Shown here one piece after another: positions 32,183 through 42,485 of a stretch of DNA of 64,000 bases (the stretch's first letter is position 1; every line of letters begins with the position of its first letter). Source of the DNA: Balneola sp. (lineage in GTDB: Bacteria; Bacteroidota; Rhodothermia; Balneolales; Balneolaceae). Made by a program: the position numbers and the translations under genes. The DNA is taken from positions 1-64,000 of the forward strand of contig JAEPNB010000003.1 of assembly GCA_017643645.1 (NCBI GenBank), given 5' to 3'. The notes under the pieces were generated by a model. That model was given only the letters and a program-made list of their open reading frames with translations. It ran no database searches and was not told where the DNA came from.

Positions 32183-33859
32183 ATGAGAGTAATATTTACT
32201 AAAATAATTATAAGGATTGTACCGCTGTTACTAATAAGTACATCCGTTTTGTCACAACCTCAGATGGGTGAGAAGATATTTCCTGAACAAACGGCTCCTT
32301 TATTTAAGGGAATGGGAAATCAACACTTCACACTAGAATCAGAGAGTGAAATGGCTGAGATTTTCTTTAATCAGGCTATTGCACTGACATTTGGTTTTAA
32401 TCATTTAGAAGCAGAAAGGTCTTTTAAGCAAGTAGCAGAACTTGACTCAAAAGCAGCTATAGCCTTTTGGGGACAAGCTTTGGTATTGGGGCCAAATATA
32501 AATACAGGAATGGAGTCTTCAGCAGTAATTCCGGCTTACAATGCTATTCAAAAAGCCAGAAAGCTTGCTAAATATTCAAGTAAAAAAGAACAGGCATTGA
32601 TCGAAGCTCTGTCAGCTCGTTATTCCAAAGATGAAACACTATCTGATCGCCATGAGCTTGATATAGCATATTCTGAAGCCTTGAAGAAAGTGGCAAAAGA
32701 ATTTCCAAATGATCCGGATGTGTTAACTTTTTTGTCTGAGGCGTTAATGGTAATACATGCATGGGATTATTGGGAAGGTGATGGAAGACCTAAAGAATGG
32801 ACACCGGAAATCCTCCGATATCTGGAACATGGCTTGTCACTACATCCCGAACACCCTGGTTTAATTCATTATTATATACATGCAGTTGAAGCTTCAAAAA
32901 CTCCTGGAAGGGCAAAAAAATACGCTGACAGACTTGCTGAATTAATACCGGGTTCAGGTCACATTGTTCATATGCCATCACATATTTATATCAGAACAGG
33001 TGAGTATCAGAAAGGGGTTTTGATAAATGAGAAAGCAATAGAAGTTGATAATACATACATAACTCAGTGCAGAAGCCAGGGGTTATACCCTTTAGCGTAT
33101 GTTCCTCACAATCGTCACTTCTTGTGGGCGATGGCAACTCTGCAGGGAGCTTCCGAAAAAGCTATAAAGGCAGCGGAACATATGTCCGAGCATACAAGTC
33201 ATGAAATAATGAGAATGCCGGGACTGGGAACACTTCAGCACTATTGGGTAACTCCATGGTACGCGTATGTACGATTTGGTAAATGGGATAAGATTCTGAA
33301 TTTAAAAAAACCGGATTCTGATTTACTATATCCTGTTGGAGTTTGGCATTACGCTCGTGGAATTGCTTTTACAGGAAAGGATAAATTGCAAGAAGCGAGA
33401 AAAGAACTTTCAGCATTAAAGGCGACCATAAAAAATGAAGCACTTAAAGATATTACCGTTTGGGAGATCAATGACGCTTCAAGTGTATTGCAAATTGCAG
33501 CTTTAACACTAGAGGGTGAGATTGAAGCCAAAGCCCGAAAATACGGACTGGCAGTTTCTGCTCTGCAAAAAGCAATAGCTCTGGAGGATAAACTAAATTA
33601 CAACGAACCTTCTGATTGGCATTATCCGGTCCGTCAATCATTAGGGGCAGTGTTACTCGAGGCGGGATATTTCAATGAAGCTGAAGAAGTGTACAGAAAA
33701 GACTTAGAAACATTTCCAAAAAACGGATGGTCACTATTCGGTCTTTGGAAAAGCCTTAAAGGACAAGGAAAATCTTCTGAAGCAACAGAAGTATATAAGC
33801 AATTTAGAGAATCGTGGAAATGGGCAGACTTTGAATTAAAAAGCTCAAGAGTAATTTGA
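32183..33859 (+). CDS. Secreted TPR-repeat protein (558 aa)
   Basis: A signal sequence (about 1-25, ending LLISTSVLSQPQ) is followed by TPR-like helical hairpins: residues 40-110 (FNQAIALTFGFNHLEAERSF), 215-260, 265-305 (YIRTGEYQKGVLINEKAIEV) and 440-540. Conserved HMPSHIYIRTGEY and HYYIHAVEAS motifs with several histidines are typical of a family of uncharacterised periplasmic TPR proteins. Function is unknown. It is separated by 181 bases from the TPR regulator and ends at a strong terminator. Confidence 0.75.
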   Translation: MRVIFTKIIIRIVPLLLISTSVLSQPQMGEKIFPEQTAPLFKGMGNQHFTLESESEMAEIFFNQAIALTFGFNHLEAERSFKQVAELDSKAAIAFWGQALVLGPNINTGMESSAVIPAYNAIQKARKLAKYSSKKEQALIEALSARYSKDETLSDRHELDIAYSEALKKVAKEFPNDPDVLTFLSEALMVIHAWDYWEGDGRPKEWTPEILRYLEHGLSLHPEHPGLIHYYIHAVEASKTPGRAKKYADRLAELIPGSGHIVHMPSHIYIRTGEYQKGVLINEKAIEVDNTYITQCRSQGLYPLAYVPHNRHFLWAMATLQGASEKAIKAAEHMSEHTSHEIMRMPGLGTLQHYWVTPWYAYVRFGKWDKILNLKKPDSDLLYPVGVWHYARGIAFTGKDKLQEARKELSALKATIKNEALKDITVWEINDASSVLQIAALTLEGEIEAKARKYGLAVSALQKAIALEDKLNYNEPSDWHYPVRQSLGAVLLEAGYFNEAEEVYRKDLETFPKNGWSLFGLWKSLKGQGKSSEATEVYKQFRESWKWADFELKSSRVI

Positions 33860-33889
33860 TCCCCTAAAATAAAGTCAAGAGAGAGTACC

Positions 33890-33923
33890 AGCCGTAATGA
33901 TTAATTTCATTACGGCTTTTTTT
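33890..33923 (+). terminator. Rho-independent terminator after the TPR gene
   Basis: An 11-bp stem AGCCGTAATGA / TCATTACGGCT with a 6-base loop and a run of seven T. It lies 31 bases after the TPR protein stop. Confidence 0.9.
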
Positions 33924-33967
33924 ATGTAAGACTTTTTTTATCATTCAACAAAAGAACTTTATAAAAT

Positions 33968-35620
33968 ATGAGCGTTGAAAGTTTAGAAGATAAAATTTTG
34001 TATGCCAGATCTCTCTCAGAATCAATACCGGAACTGGGAACTGATATTGTGCGGCTTCTAAAGAAAGGAATCGGGAATACGGATCCCTTTTTGATCTATC
34101 GGGATAAAGAAGGGAATAAAACTCAACTTAACTACAGAGAGTTTTATGATTCTGTATTAGATACCGCAAGATTTTTTCAATCCAAAGATTTGCAAACTGG
34201 GGATAAGATCGCCACTATTTCTCACAATCATTGGCATACCGTTGTGCAGTATTTTGCAGCTTGGTTTTGTGGATTGGTTGTTGTGCCTGTAAATCTCAGT
34301 GAGGATGATCAGCGGATTGAATACATACTTAAGAATGCCGGAGTAAAGATGGCTTTGGTTCGGGAGGAATATGTTTCCAGAATAAAAGAAATCGTAGAAT
34401 CGTCTCCTGAATTATCAGGAATGCAATTGGTAGAATGCGGGAAAAACACAGACTCATTTTCATCCAAAACCGGAGACCTAAAAGAACCGGAATTTGATTC
34501 TGAAACAGATGCGTTGATCGTATTTACATCCGGAACAACAGGAAATCCTAAAGGGGTCGTTTTAAGTCAACGCAATTTACTGGAAGATGCCCGGGCTATT
34601 AGCGACTGGCATAATATTGATAAAGAAACCAGAATGATGTGTGTACTTCCGATTCATCATGTAAACGGAACCGTAGTCACGTTAATGACTCCATTTCTGG
34701 TAGGAGGTTCGGTAGTTTTAAATGAAAAATTTCAGATCGATCAGTTCTTCCATGTCATAGAAGAAGAGGATGTAAAGATTGTAAGTGTTGTTCCAACATT
34801 GCTTCAGTACCTGACCAGCTTTTATGAAGATAAAGAATCACCTGAGCTCAAGAATTTCAGTCATATTATTTGCGGAGCCGGACCACTAACCGTAAATGTT
34901 GCTAAGAACTTTGAAGCCAAATTCGGCAAGAGAATTATTCACGGATACGGACTTTCAGAAACCACGTGTTACTCGTGTTATTTGCCACTTGATATCAGCA
35001 AAGAAGAGCATCAAAAATGGATGCAGGATTTTGGGTATCCGAGTATTGGTGTTGCAATTCCCGCCAATGAAATGTCGATCCATGATGAACAAGGAAATGC
35101 CTTAGAAGAAGGAGAGCGAGGCGAGATCGTAATTCGGGGAGTAAATGTGATGAAAGGTTATTTCAACAATGCTGAAGCAAACGAAAAAGCCTTTACAAAT
35201 GGCTGGTTCAGAAGTGGGGATGAAGGTTTCTATCAATATGATGAAGAAGGAAATGCCTACTATTTCATAACCGGAAGGATCAAAGAATTGATTATCAGGG
35301 GAGGAATTAATTTCGCTCCTTTAGAAATAGATGAGGTGATAAATAAAGCCCTGGGGGTAAAAGCCGGTATTGCTGTGGGCTTTGAAAATGATTGGTACGG
35401 AGAAGAAGTCGGAGCTTATATCGAACTGGAGGAAGGAGCTGAAGAAAATGAAGAAGCGATTTTAGCTTATTGCAAAAAGCATCTTCCACATGCAAAAACT
35501 CCAAAAGTGATTGTGTTCGGAAATGAAATTCCGGTCACCTCAACAGGGAAATATCAACGGAGGAAAGTGGCGCATCTGTTTTCTGAATGGAAGGAAGTTC
35601 AATTCAGGAAGGGAGTTTAA
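33968..35620 (+). CDS. Acyl-CoA ligase/AMP-dependent synthetase
   Basis: A 550-residue adenylate-forming enzyme that would activate a carboxylic acid with ATP to acyl-AMP and then to the CoA ester. The P-loop signature IVFTSGTTGNPKGVVLSQRN (about 182-201), the GYGLSETT motif (near 326), the TGRIKELIIRGGINFAP hinge (near 435) and the C-terminal Lys in TSTGKYQRRK (near 530) are all present. The exact substrate is unclear; it is unlike short-chain acetyl-CoA synthetases and fits medium- or long-chain or aryl acids. It faces the thioesterase gene, separated by a small GGGGCTTCAGCCCC hairpin. Confidence 0.87.
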   Translation: MSVESLEDKILYARSLSESIPELGTDIVRLLKKGIGNTDPFLIYRDKEGNKTQLNYREFYDSVLDTARFFQSKDLQTGDKIATISHNHWHTVVQYFAAWFCGLVVVPVNLSEDDQRIEYILKNAGVKMALVREEYVSRIKEIVESSPELSGMQLVECGKNTDSFSSKTGDLKEPEFDSETDALIVFTSGTTGNPKGVVLSQRNLLEDARAISDWHNIDKETRMMCVLPIHHVNGTVVTLMTPFLVGGSVVLNEKFQIDQFFHVIEEEDVKIVSVVPTLLQYLTSFYEDKESPELKNFSHIICGAGPLTVNVAKNFEAKFGKRIIHGYGLSETTCYSCYLPLDISKEEHQKWMQDFGYPSIGVAIPANEMSIHDEQGNALEEGERGEIVIRGVNVMKGYFNNAEANEKAFTNGWFRSGDEGFYQYDEEGNAYYFITGRIKELIIRGGINFAPLEIDEVINKALGVKAGIAVGFENDWYGEEVGAYIELEEGAEENEEAILAYCKKHLPHAKTPKVIVFGNEIPVTSTGKYQRRKVAHLFSEWKEVQFRKGV

Positions 35621-35656
35621 ATTAGGAGGGGCTTCAGCCCCGGTGGACTAAAAAGT

Positions 35657-36088
35657 TCATTTCCTATTCACAACCGCCAGCGTACACCGACTCACACAAA
35701 CTAGTTTTCCGTTTTCATCTTCAATTTTGGTTTCCCAGATGTGAATGCGTGATCCTTTTTTTATGGGAGTTGCGGTTCCGCGAACCATTCCACCTTCTTG
35801 CACTGATCGTATATGATTTGCATTAATTTCCACTCCAACAGCTGTCTTATCATTTCCATCTAGAGAAAACCAGGCACCAAGTGAAGCAAGCGTTTCAGCG
35901 AGTACTACAGATGCTCCTCCGTGTAATAACCGGAATGGTTGAACGGTATTTTCGTTCACAGGCATGGTCGCAACTATTTTGTCTTTACTGATGTATTCGA
36001 ATTCAATTTCAAGCGCGTGTCCCATGTGAGGATTACTCGAATTGAAGTAAAATTTTGCCTTTTCTTTTAAAGAATCTTCAATAAACAT
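35657..36088 (-). CDS. PaaI-type hotdog thioesterase
   Basis: A 143-residue hotdog-fold protein predicted to hydrolyse acyl-CoA or aryl-CoA thioesters in the cytoplasm. The characteristic HGGASVVLAETLASLGAWFSL stretch (about residues 55-75) holds the active-site region, followed by GVEINANHIRS and the C-terminal strand RCTLAVVNRK. It lies between two acyl-CoA ligase genes and divergent from the long-chain ligase, so a housekeeping role in relieving CoA-ester build-up during fatty-acid use is likely. Confidence 0.88.
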   Translation of the reverse strand: MFIEDSLKEKAKFYFNSSNPHMGHALEIEFEYISKDKIVATMPVNENTVQPFRLLHGGASVVLAETLASLGAWFSLDGNDKTAVGVEINANHIRSVQEGGMVRGTATPIKKGSRIHIWETKIEDENGKLVCVSRCTLAVVNRK

Positions 36089-36202
36089 AAATTAGTGTTT
36101 GATTAACAGTGTTAAGTTAGTGAAATTGAGCAAAGAAAGCGCTTTTAAATGTAATTGGAAAGTGTTACTTACCAAAGAGTTATTAATTAGCTTTTTAATT
36201 TT

Positions 36203-37990
36203 ATGAAATACGATCCGGAAATAGTCCCGAATATCATTGAAACGGGAATTAGTAAAAACACTACTGGAATTTTTTCAGCAGTAAAGCGTAATGGCGAATG
36301 GTTAGAAACTTCCATTGAAGAGTTTAAGACTAAAACCAGAAATTTAGCTCTTGGATTATATGAACTCGGTGTCCGAAAAGGAGACCGGGTTTCCATTCAT
36401 TCAGAAAACAGTACAGAATGGTTGATATGTGATCAGGCAGTAATTAGCATCGGCGCGATTAACGTTGCTGTTTATACTACTCAGCCTTCTGATCAGATCA
36501 AATATATACTGGAGAACTCTGAAGCAAAGGTGCACATAGTTTCAAACGACGATCTGTTTGCTGAGACAAAACCTTTGATGAAGGAGATCACAACGGTTGA
36601 GGCTGTAATTTCGATTCAGCCTTCGAAGCATAAAAAGCTAAAAGGCTTTGAAGAAGTAATGGAAATGGGAGCTGCATTACATGAAAAGGAGCCTGAGCTT
36701 TTAGAGAAACTTAAATCTGAAATTGATCCGGATGATCTTGCAAATATAAATTACACTTCAGGGACAACTGGTGTTCCGAAAGGAGTAATGTTATCTCATA
36801 ACAATCTGGCTTCCAATGTGTTGGCTTCTAATGAGCGAATGGCTTACAGCTCAGATGATGCAAAAGATCCAAAGATACTTTCCTATTTACCGCTGGCACA
36901 TATGTTGGAACGGATAGCATCTTATATCTATATCTACACCGGTGTTCCCGTTTATTACATTGAAGATGTAAATGAGATCAAAACCGATTTCGTCACAATT
37001 AAGCCGATTTATTTTTCAACGGTTCCGAGGTTGTTAGAAAAGATGATGGCGAGTTTAAAAGTAAGAGGACAAGAATTGTCCGGACTTAAAAAGAGATTAT
37101 ACTACTGGGCAATAGATCTGGCAGAAAATTATGATCCGGAAGATCCACCTACAGGTCTGGAAAAAATGAAACTCAAAGTCGCTGATAAAGCCGTGTATTC
37201 TAAGATCAGGGATGGCCTTGGCGGGAATTTGGTTGGAATGATGGTTGGGGGCGCTGCACTGGCTCCGCCTGTGATGAGATTTTTTAATGGAATTGGATAT
37301 AAATGCGGTCAGGGATATGGGCTAACAGAAACATCTCCTGTTGCAACAGGAAGTATGCCGGATTGGATTCGAATTGGATCTGCAGGTCGGCCAATTACAG
37401 ATGTTGAGATCAAGATCGCAGAAGACGGCGAGATTTTAATTAAAGGTCCGAATATCATGCAGGGCTATTACAAGATGCCCGAACAAACCAAAGAGGTTTT
37501 TACGGACGACGGTTGGTTCTGCACGGGAGATATTGGTCATTTGGATGAAGACAACTGGTTGTTTATCACAGACCGTAAGAAATCCATGTTCAAACTTTCT
37601 ACCGGTAAATATGTAGCACCTCAACCTATAGAAAATGCATTGGTTAACAATGGTTTCATTGATCAGGCAATGGTTGTTGGCGCAGAAGAGAAGTTTTGCG
37701 CTGCGATCATAATTCCGGACTGGAAAAATATGGAGAAGCGATTCGAGCGCTTTGGATATATACTACCCGGTGAGAATAAAATTGAAAGCGAACATGTGCG
37801 AAGTAGAATTCAAAAGGAAGTTGACAAGGTGAATAAGAAGCTCCCGCATTGGGAGAAAATAAAGAAATTCGTTCTGCTGGAAGAACCGTTTACTATTGAA
37901 AAAGGTGAGCTCACAGCTAAAATGAGCATAAAGAGAGCAGGGGTAATGAAAAATCACAAAGAATTAATAGAAAGTATTTATCAAGACTAA
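36203..37990 (+). CDS. Long-chain acyl-CoA synthetase
   Basis: Activates fatty acids with ATP and CoA for beta-oxidation. The 595 residues hold the P-loop NYTSGTTGVPKGVMLSHNN (near 185), the long-chain synthetase motif YLPLAHMLERI, GYGLTETSPVATG (near 375), and the GWFCTGDIG / ITDRKKSMFKLSTGKYVAPQ block (near 430-475). The sequence is the FAA/AMP-binding long-chain type (FadD15-like) rather than E. coli FadD. The stop is followed 3 bases later by the FadN-like gene start, so it heads the beta-oxidation operon. Confidence 0.9.
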   Translation: MKYDPEIVPNIIETGISKNTTGIFSAVKRNGEWLETSIEEFKTKTRNLALGLYELGVRKGDRVSIHSENSTEWLICDQAVISIGAINVAVYTTQPSDQIKYILENSEAKVHIVSNDDLFAETKPLMKEITTVEAVISIQPSKHKKLKGFEEVMEMGAALHEKEPELLEKLKSEIDPDDLANINYTSGTTGVPKGVMLSHNNLASNVLASNERMAYSSDDAKDPKILSYLPLAHMLERIASYIYIYTGVPVYYIEDVNEIKTDFVTIKPIYFSTVPRLLEKMMASLKVRGQELSGLKKRLYYWAIDLAENYDPEDPPTGLEKMKLKVADKAVYSKIRDGLGGNLVGMMVGGAALAPPVMRFFNGIGYKCGQGYGLTETSPVATGSMPDWIRIGSAGRPITDVEIKIAEDGEILIKGPNIMQGYYKMPEQTKEVFTDDGWFCTGDIGHLDEDNWLFITDRKKSMFKLSTGKYVAPQPIENALVNNGFIDQAMVVGAEEKFCAAIIIPDWKNMEKRFERFGYILPGENKIESEHVRSRIQKEVDKVNKKLPHWEKIKKFVLLEEPFTIEKGELTAKMSIKRAGVMKNHKELIESIYQD

Positions 37991-37993
37991 ATT

Positions 37994-40351
37994 ATGAGTA
38001 AAGGACAACGAAGAATCAGAAAAGTAGCGGTACTGGGCTCCGGAGTTATGGGAAGCCAAATCGCTGCTCATTGTATCAATGCAGGACTTGAAGTTGTTTT
38101 ATTGGATTTGAAAAGTGACGATCCGAAACGTCCCAATAAAACTGCCGAGGAAAGCATCAAAAATATCCTGAAGATGAAACCTGCTCCCTTTGGTTTGCCG
38201 GAGTTTGCCGATAGGATCAAGCTTGGAAATTTCGAAGACGACTTTGACCTGCTTAAAGATGCGGATTGGATCTGCGAAGTGATCATCGAGAGAATGGATA
38301 TCAAAAAGGATATGATGTCCAGGATTGAGAAAGTCAGGAAGCCTGATACTATTGTTAGTTCAAATACTTCCGGGTTACCGATTACTGATATCGGTGAAGA
38401 TTGTGGAAAGGAATTTAAGGAGCACTTTTTAGGAACTCACTTCTTCAATCCCCCAAGATATATGAAGCTGCTTGAGATCATTCCAACAAAGCATACTTCT
38501 AAAGAAATCGCATGTTTTATGCATGGATTCTGTGAACGGGTTCTGGGTAAAGGCGTGGTGCTTTGTAAAGATACCCCGAACTTTATAGCAAACAGAGTTG
38601 GGATTTTTTCGATCGGAAGTATGATGCCATATTTTTTTAATGGCGATTTCAGAGCCGAGGAAATAGATCTGTTAACAGGAACTCTGACAGGATATTCTAA
38701 GGCAGCAACATTCCGAACCGGTGATATGGCTGGTTTGGATGTCACTTTGCATGTGGCAAATAATATCATTCCATCTATACCTGACGATGAGAAAAAAGAA
38801 GTATTCGATCTGCCGGAACAATTCAAAAAAATGGTGGAATCCGGAAAGATCGGAAATAAAGCAGGAAAAGGGTTTTATTCAAAAGTCAGGGAAAATGGAA
38901 AAACTGAATACAAAGTGATCAATCCGGAGACTCTGGAATATGAATCACAGCAAGAGCTTGAAGACCCGGTTATTACAGAAGCTAAGAAGATCAAAGACAC
39001 TAAAGAACGATTAAAGTTTCTAGCTTTTCATGACAGTAAAATCGGAAAATTTATCTGGGAAACTCAGCGAGAAGTGTTGTTGTACGCTGCAAATCGAGTA
39101 CCCGAGATATCTGATAATCCTCAGGATGTAGACAGAGCAATGAAATGGGGATTTAATTGGGAATTAGGTCCGTTTGAACGCTGGGATGCTCTGGGAATTG
39201 ATGCAGTCATTGAAAGAATTGAAGACGAAAATATTGCTGTACCTACTCTTATCACAGAGATGAAAGAAGCCGGATTTACATCTTTCTATAAAGACGGAAA
39301 AGTATATGATCCTACTTCAAAGTCCATGAAGGAAGAAAATCCTGCTGCATCTGGTGAGATCAAAGTTAGCGATCTTAAGAAAAGGGATTCAGCAGTCATG
39401 GAAAATGATTCTGCAGCTCTCTATGATATGGGGGATGATGTTGCTTTATTTGAGTTCAAGACCAGAAATGCTACACTCGGATTTGAGTTGGTTCAATCTC
39501 TTGAGAAGTCGTTGGATATTGTTGCCAAAGATTTCGAAGCTATGGTAATTGGACATGATGGAGATAACTTTGCTTTCGGTGCAAATCTTATGGAAGCAAT
39601 GCAGGCTAATGAATCCGGAGATTGGGATAAAGTAGTTGAAGCGGTAACAAATTTTCAGAGAACAGCGGTTGCTTTACGATACGCTCCATTTCCGGTAGTA
39701 GCGGCACCATTTGGAAAAACATTAGGTGGCGGAACAGAGTTTTGTCTGTATTCAGATAAGATCGTAGCTCATCACGAATTGTATATGGGATTGGTGGAAG
39801 TAGGTGTTGGACTGATCCCCGCAGGAGGAGGAACCACCGAACTTCTGAAAAGAGGAATGAATAAGCTTGAAGAAGATGCAGATCCGCTTCCATTTATACG
39901 TGAAGCTTTTAAAACCATGGGAATGGCTAAAGTATCCGATAGCGCGCACAAAGCCCGTGAGCTTGGATTTTTGAAAGCCTCTGATACAATTGTGATGAAT
40001 AGAGACCTGCAAATAGCTGTCGCGAAAGAAGAAGCGATATCAATGGTAAAAGCGGGATATCAACCTCCGGCTAAAACGGATATCAAAGTTCTTGGCGAAA
40101 CGGCACTATCTGCTATGAAGTTGATGCTCTATGTAATGCATGAATCTAAATTCATCACTGATTATGATAAAGTAGTTGTTGAACGATTGGCGTTCGTACT
40201 AGCAGGTGGAGATCTGAGCGAAGCTCAAAAAGTCCCTGAAGAGTACTTATTAAAACTGGAAAGAGAAGCAATTCTGGATTGCCTTAAAGATGACCGAACA
40301 CTTGCCAGAATGGAGCATATGTTAAAAACGGGGAAACCGCTTCGCAATTAA
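37994..40351 (+). CDS. fadN: 3-hydroxyacyl-CoA dehydrogenase/enoyl-CoA hydratase, FadN-like
   Basis: Bifunctional beta-oxidation enzyme of 785 residues with the domain order of Bacillus FadN: an N-terminal NAD-binding 3-hydroxyacyl-CoA dehydrogenase (AVLGSGVMGSQIAAHCINAG near 12-31, and HFFNPPRYMKLLEIIP near 145) and a C-terminal crotonase-type hydratase (GKTLGGGTEFCLYSDKIVA near 575 and GLIPAGGGTTELLKRG near 608). This is the reverse order of FadB. It is cytoplasmic and works on CoA esters with the thiolase encoded 30 bases downstream. No anomalies were seen. Confidence 0.92.
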   Translation: MSKGQRRIRKVAVLGSGVMGSQIAAHCINAGLEVVLLDLKSDDPKRPNKTAEESIKNILKMKPAPFGLPEFADRIKLGNFEDDFDLLKDADWICEVIIERMDIKKDMMSRIEKVRKPDTIVSSNTSGLPITDIGEDCGKEFKEHFLGTHFFNPPRYMKLLEIIPTKHTSKEIACFMHGFCERVLGKGVVLCKDTPNFIANRVGIFSIGSMMPYFFNGDFRAEEIDLLTGTLTGYSKAATFRTGDMAGLDVTLHVANNIIPSIPDDEKKEVFDLPEQFKKMVESGKIGNKAGKGFYSKVRENGKTEYKVINPETLEYESQQELEDPVITEAKKIKDTKERLKFLAFHDSKIGKFIWETQREVLLYAANRVPEISDNPQDVDRAMKWGFNWELGPFERWDALGIDAVIERIEDENIAVPTLITEMKEAGFTSFYKDGKVYDPTSKSMKEENPAASGEIKVSDLKKRDSAVMENDSAALYDMGDDVALFEFKTRNATLGFELVQSLEKSLDIVAKDFEAMVIGHDGDNFAFGANLMEAMQANESGDWDKVVEAVTNFQRTAVALRYAPFPVVAAPFGKTLGGGTEFCLYSDKIVAHHELYMGLVEVGVGLIPAGGGTTELLKRGMNKLEEDADPLPFIREAFKTMGMAKVSDSAHKARELGFLKASDTIVMNRDLQIAVAKEEAISMVKAGYQPPAKTDIKVLGETALSAMKLMLYVMHESKFITDYDKVVVERLAFVLAGGDLSEAQKVPEEYLLKLEREAILDCLKDDRTLARMEHMLKTGKPLRN

Positions 40352-40381
40352 GAATTAAAAATTTTAGAATTAAGAATTATT

Positions 40382-41569
40382 ATGTCTATAAAAGAAGCAT
40401 ACATAGTTGCAGCAACACGAACCGCTTGTGGTAAAGCTAACAAAGGATCGCTTCGGTTTACGAGACCGGATTCTATGGGCGGAGCTGTTATAAAAGAACT
40501 TTTGAAACGAACTCCGGAAGTTAGTCCTGAAATGGTAGAAGATGTGATCATGGGATGTGCATTTCCTGAGGCGTCACAAGGCCTGAATGTTGCGAAACAA
40601 ATCGCAGCACTAGGTGGACTTCCTGATGAAGTTCCGGGTGTAACTGTAAACAGATTTTGTTCTTCAGGATTACAAACTATTGCGATGGCAGCAGAAAGAA
40701 TTATGGTGGGCGCTGCTGATGTAATTGTAGCAGGCGGAGTTGAATCCATGTCTCTGGTTCCAATGGGGGGAATGTCTGTTCAGCCAAATCCTGAATTGGT
40801 GGATAATAAACCTGAACTATATATCAGTATGGGCTTAACCGCAGAAAATGTGGCTGATAAATACGGTGTAAGTCGTGAAGATCAGGACGCTTTTGCTTAT
40901 CAAAGTCACCAACGGGCAATTACTGCTTGGGAAAATGGTAGGTTTGATTCCCAGATTGCTCCGATCGTAGTTGTAGAGAAAAAAATCAGCGCTGATGGCG
41001 AGATCATAGAAGAGAAATTCACTTTTAGGAAAGATGAAGGTCCCAGAGCTGACACAAGTAAAGAAGTTCTGGCAAAGTTACGGGCAGTATTTAAAGCAGG
41101 GGGTTCTGTTACCGCCGGAAATTCATCCCAAATGAACGATGCCGCAGCGGGAGTGATCGTAATGAGTGGTGAAAAAGTAAAAGAACTGGGACTTACTCCA
41201 ATAGCCCGATATGTTGGATTTTCTGTAGCAGGAGTTGCACCGGAATTAATGGGAATCGGTCCGGTAGAAGCTATTCCGAAAGTGTTAAAACAAACAGGAC
41301 TTAAATTAAGTGATATAGATCTCATAGAATTGAATGAGGCATTTGCTGCGCAATCTTTAGCAGTGATTCGTGAACTCGGCATTGATCAGGAAATCACAAA
41401 TGTAAATGGTGGAGCAATTGCTATGGGACATCCATTAGGTTGTACAGGTGCAAAATTAACCGCTCAGATCCTTCATGAAATGCAATCCAGGAAATCAAAA
41501 TACGGAATGGTAACCATGTGTATTGGTGGTGGAATGGGTGCCGCAGGAATATTTGAAAATCTTAGCTAA
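40382..41569 (+). CDS. fadA: Acetyl-CoA C-acyltransferase (thiolase)
   Basis: Catalyses thiolytic cleavage of 3-ketoacyl-CoA, the last beta-oxidation step. The 395 residues carry the nucleophile Cys in [19 protein letters not shown] (near 92), the conserved [10 protein letters not shown]-like region, [19 protein letters not shown] with the catalytic His (near 350) and [13 protein letters not shown] with the second Cys near the C-terminus. It follows the FadN-like gene after a short AT-rich spacer with repeated AGAATTAA, and the dienoyl-CoA reductase gene follows after 24 bases. Confidence 0.95.
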   Translation: MSIKEAYIVAATRTACGKANKGSLRFTRPDSMGGAVIKELLKRTPEVSPEMVEDVIMGCAFPEASQGLNVAKQIAALGGLPDEVPGVTVNRFCSSGLQTIAMAAERIMVGAADVIVAGGVESMSLVPMGGMSVQPNPELVDNKPELYISMGLTAENVADKYGVSREDQDAFAYQSHQRAITAWENGRFDSQIAPIVVVEKKISADGEIIEEKFTFRKDEGPRADTSKEVLAKLRAVFKAGGSVTAGNSSQMNDAAAGVIVMSGEKVKELGLTPIARYVGFSVAGVAPELMGIGPVEAIPKVLKQTGLKLSDIDLIELNEAFAAQSLAVIRELGIDQEITNVNGGAIAMGHPLGCTGAKLTAQILHEMQSRKSKYGMVTMCIGGGMGAAGIFENLS

Positions 41570-41593
41570 TCCAGAAAAATTAAAGGAACAAAC

Positions 41594-42448
41594 ATGTTTA
41601 CTAAAGACACTCTTTCAGGAAAAACAATTTTAATTACCGGAGGTGGAAGCGGTTTGGGATTGGCGATGGCTAAAGGTTTTGCTGAAAGTGGAGCTAATAT
41701 TGCAATCTGTGGAAGAACAGAAGAAAAGCTTCAAAAAGCTACTAAAGAAATTGAAGAAGCCGGAGAATCTACAAAAGCAGGATACTATATTTGTGATGTG
41801 AGAGATCACGACGCAGTTACTGAAATGATCTCAAAAATTGTCGAAGATTTTGGATCAATGGAAGGTTTGGTAAACAATGCAGCCGGGAATTTCTTGTCTG
41901 CTTCTGAAGATCTTACTCCCGGTGGATTTAAAGCCATTGTCGATATCGTACTTCACGGAAGTTTTAATTGTACGCATGCTTTTGGAAATTACTTGATCGA
42001 CAATGAGAAAGAAGGTTCAATTCTGAATATAGTAACTACTTATGCGGAGAGTACCGGATGTGCTTTTGTATTGCCTTCAGCTTGTAGTAAAGCAGGAGTT
42101 TTGGCTATGACTCGATCATTAGCATTTGAGTGGGCAGAATATGGAATCAGGGTAAATGCGATTGCTCCCGGACCGTTTCCTACTAAAGGAGCATGGTCAC
42201 GTTTAGTTCCTGATAAACTGATCGAGAAAAAATTTATCAACAAGATACCTATGAAGCGATACGGTGAACATAAAGAATTAGCAAATCTAGCGACTTTCTT
42301 AATGTCAGACATGGCTTTGTATATGACAGGAGAGAGCGTAGTAATTGACGGTGGAGAAAGATTGCAAGCCGGGCAATTCAACTTTATAAATGATTTGATG
42401 TCCAGAAAGAAGCTTAAAAAAGCTTTTAAAGCAATGAAACCTAAATGA
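41594..42448 (+). CDS. 2,4-dienoyl-CoA reductase, SDR type
   Basis: NADPH-dependent enzyme that removes conjugated double bonds so that polyunsaturated acyl-CoAs can pass through beta-oxidation. The 284 residues show the SDR Rossmann motif ITGGGSGLGLAMAKGFAESG (near 12-31), the NNAAG motif, and VLPSACSKAGVLAMTRSL. Here the usual YxxxK has Ser in place of Tyr, exactly as in the mammalian DECR1 branch (PSASAKAGV), which uses another Tyr. The GPFPTKGAWSRL loop is also DECR-like. This supports a specific assignment over a generic SDR. It is the last gene of the fad operon. Confidence 0.88.
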   Translation: MFTKDTLSGKTILITGGGSGLGLAMAKGFAESGANIAICGRTEEKLQKATKEIEEAGESTKAGYYICDVRDHDAVTEMISKIVEDFGSMEGLVNNAAGNFLSASEDLTPGGFKAIVDIVLHGSFNCTHAFGNYLIDNEKEGSILNIVTTYAESTGCAFVLPSACSKAGVLAMTRSLAFEWAEYGIRVNAIAPGPFPTKGAWSRLVPDKLIEKKFINKIPMKRYGEHKELANLATFLMSDMALYMTGESVVIDGGERLQAGQFNFINDLMSRKKLKKAFKAMKPK

Positions 42449-42456
42449 TGTTATTG

Positions 42457-42473
42457 CCTGAGTTCAGGTTTTT
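42457..42473 (+). terminator. Weak terminator after the fad operon
   Basis: CCTG AGTT CAGG forms a short stem followed by TTTTTATA, 9 bases after the dienoyl-CoA reductase stop. The stem is short (4 bp), so it is only a candidate. Confidence 0.4.
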
Positions 42474-42485
42474 ATAAATTTGAGA

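Noticed and set aside
40348-41382. Antisense frames of 133 and 158 residues within the thiolase gene
   Set aside because: They are mirror frames of a highly conserved coding gene on the other strand.
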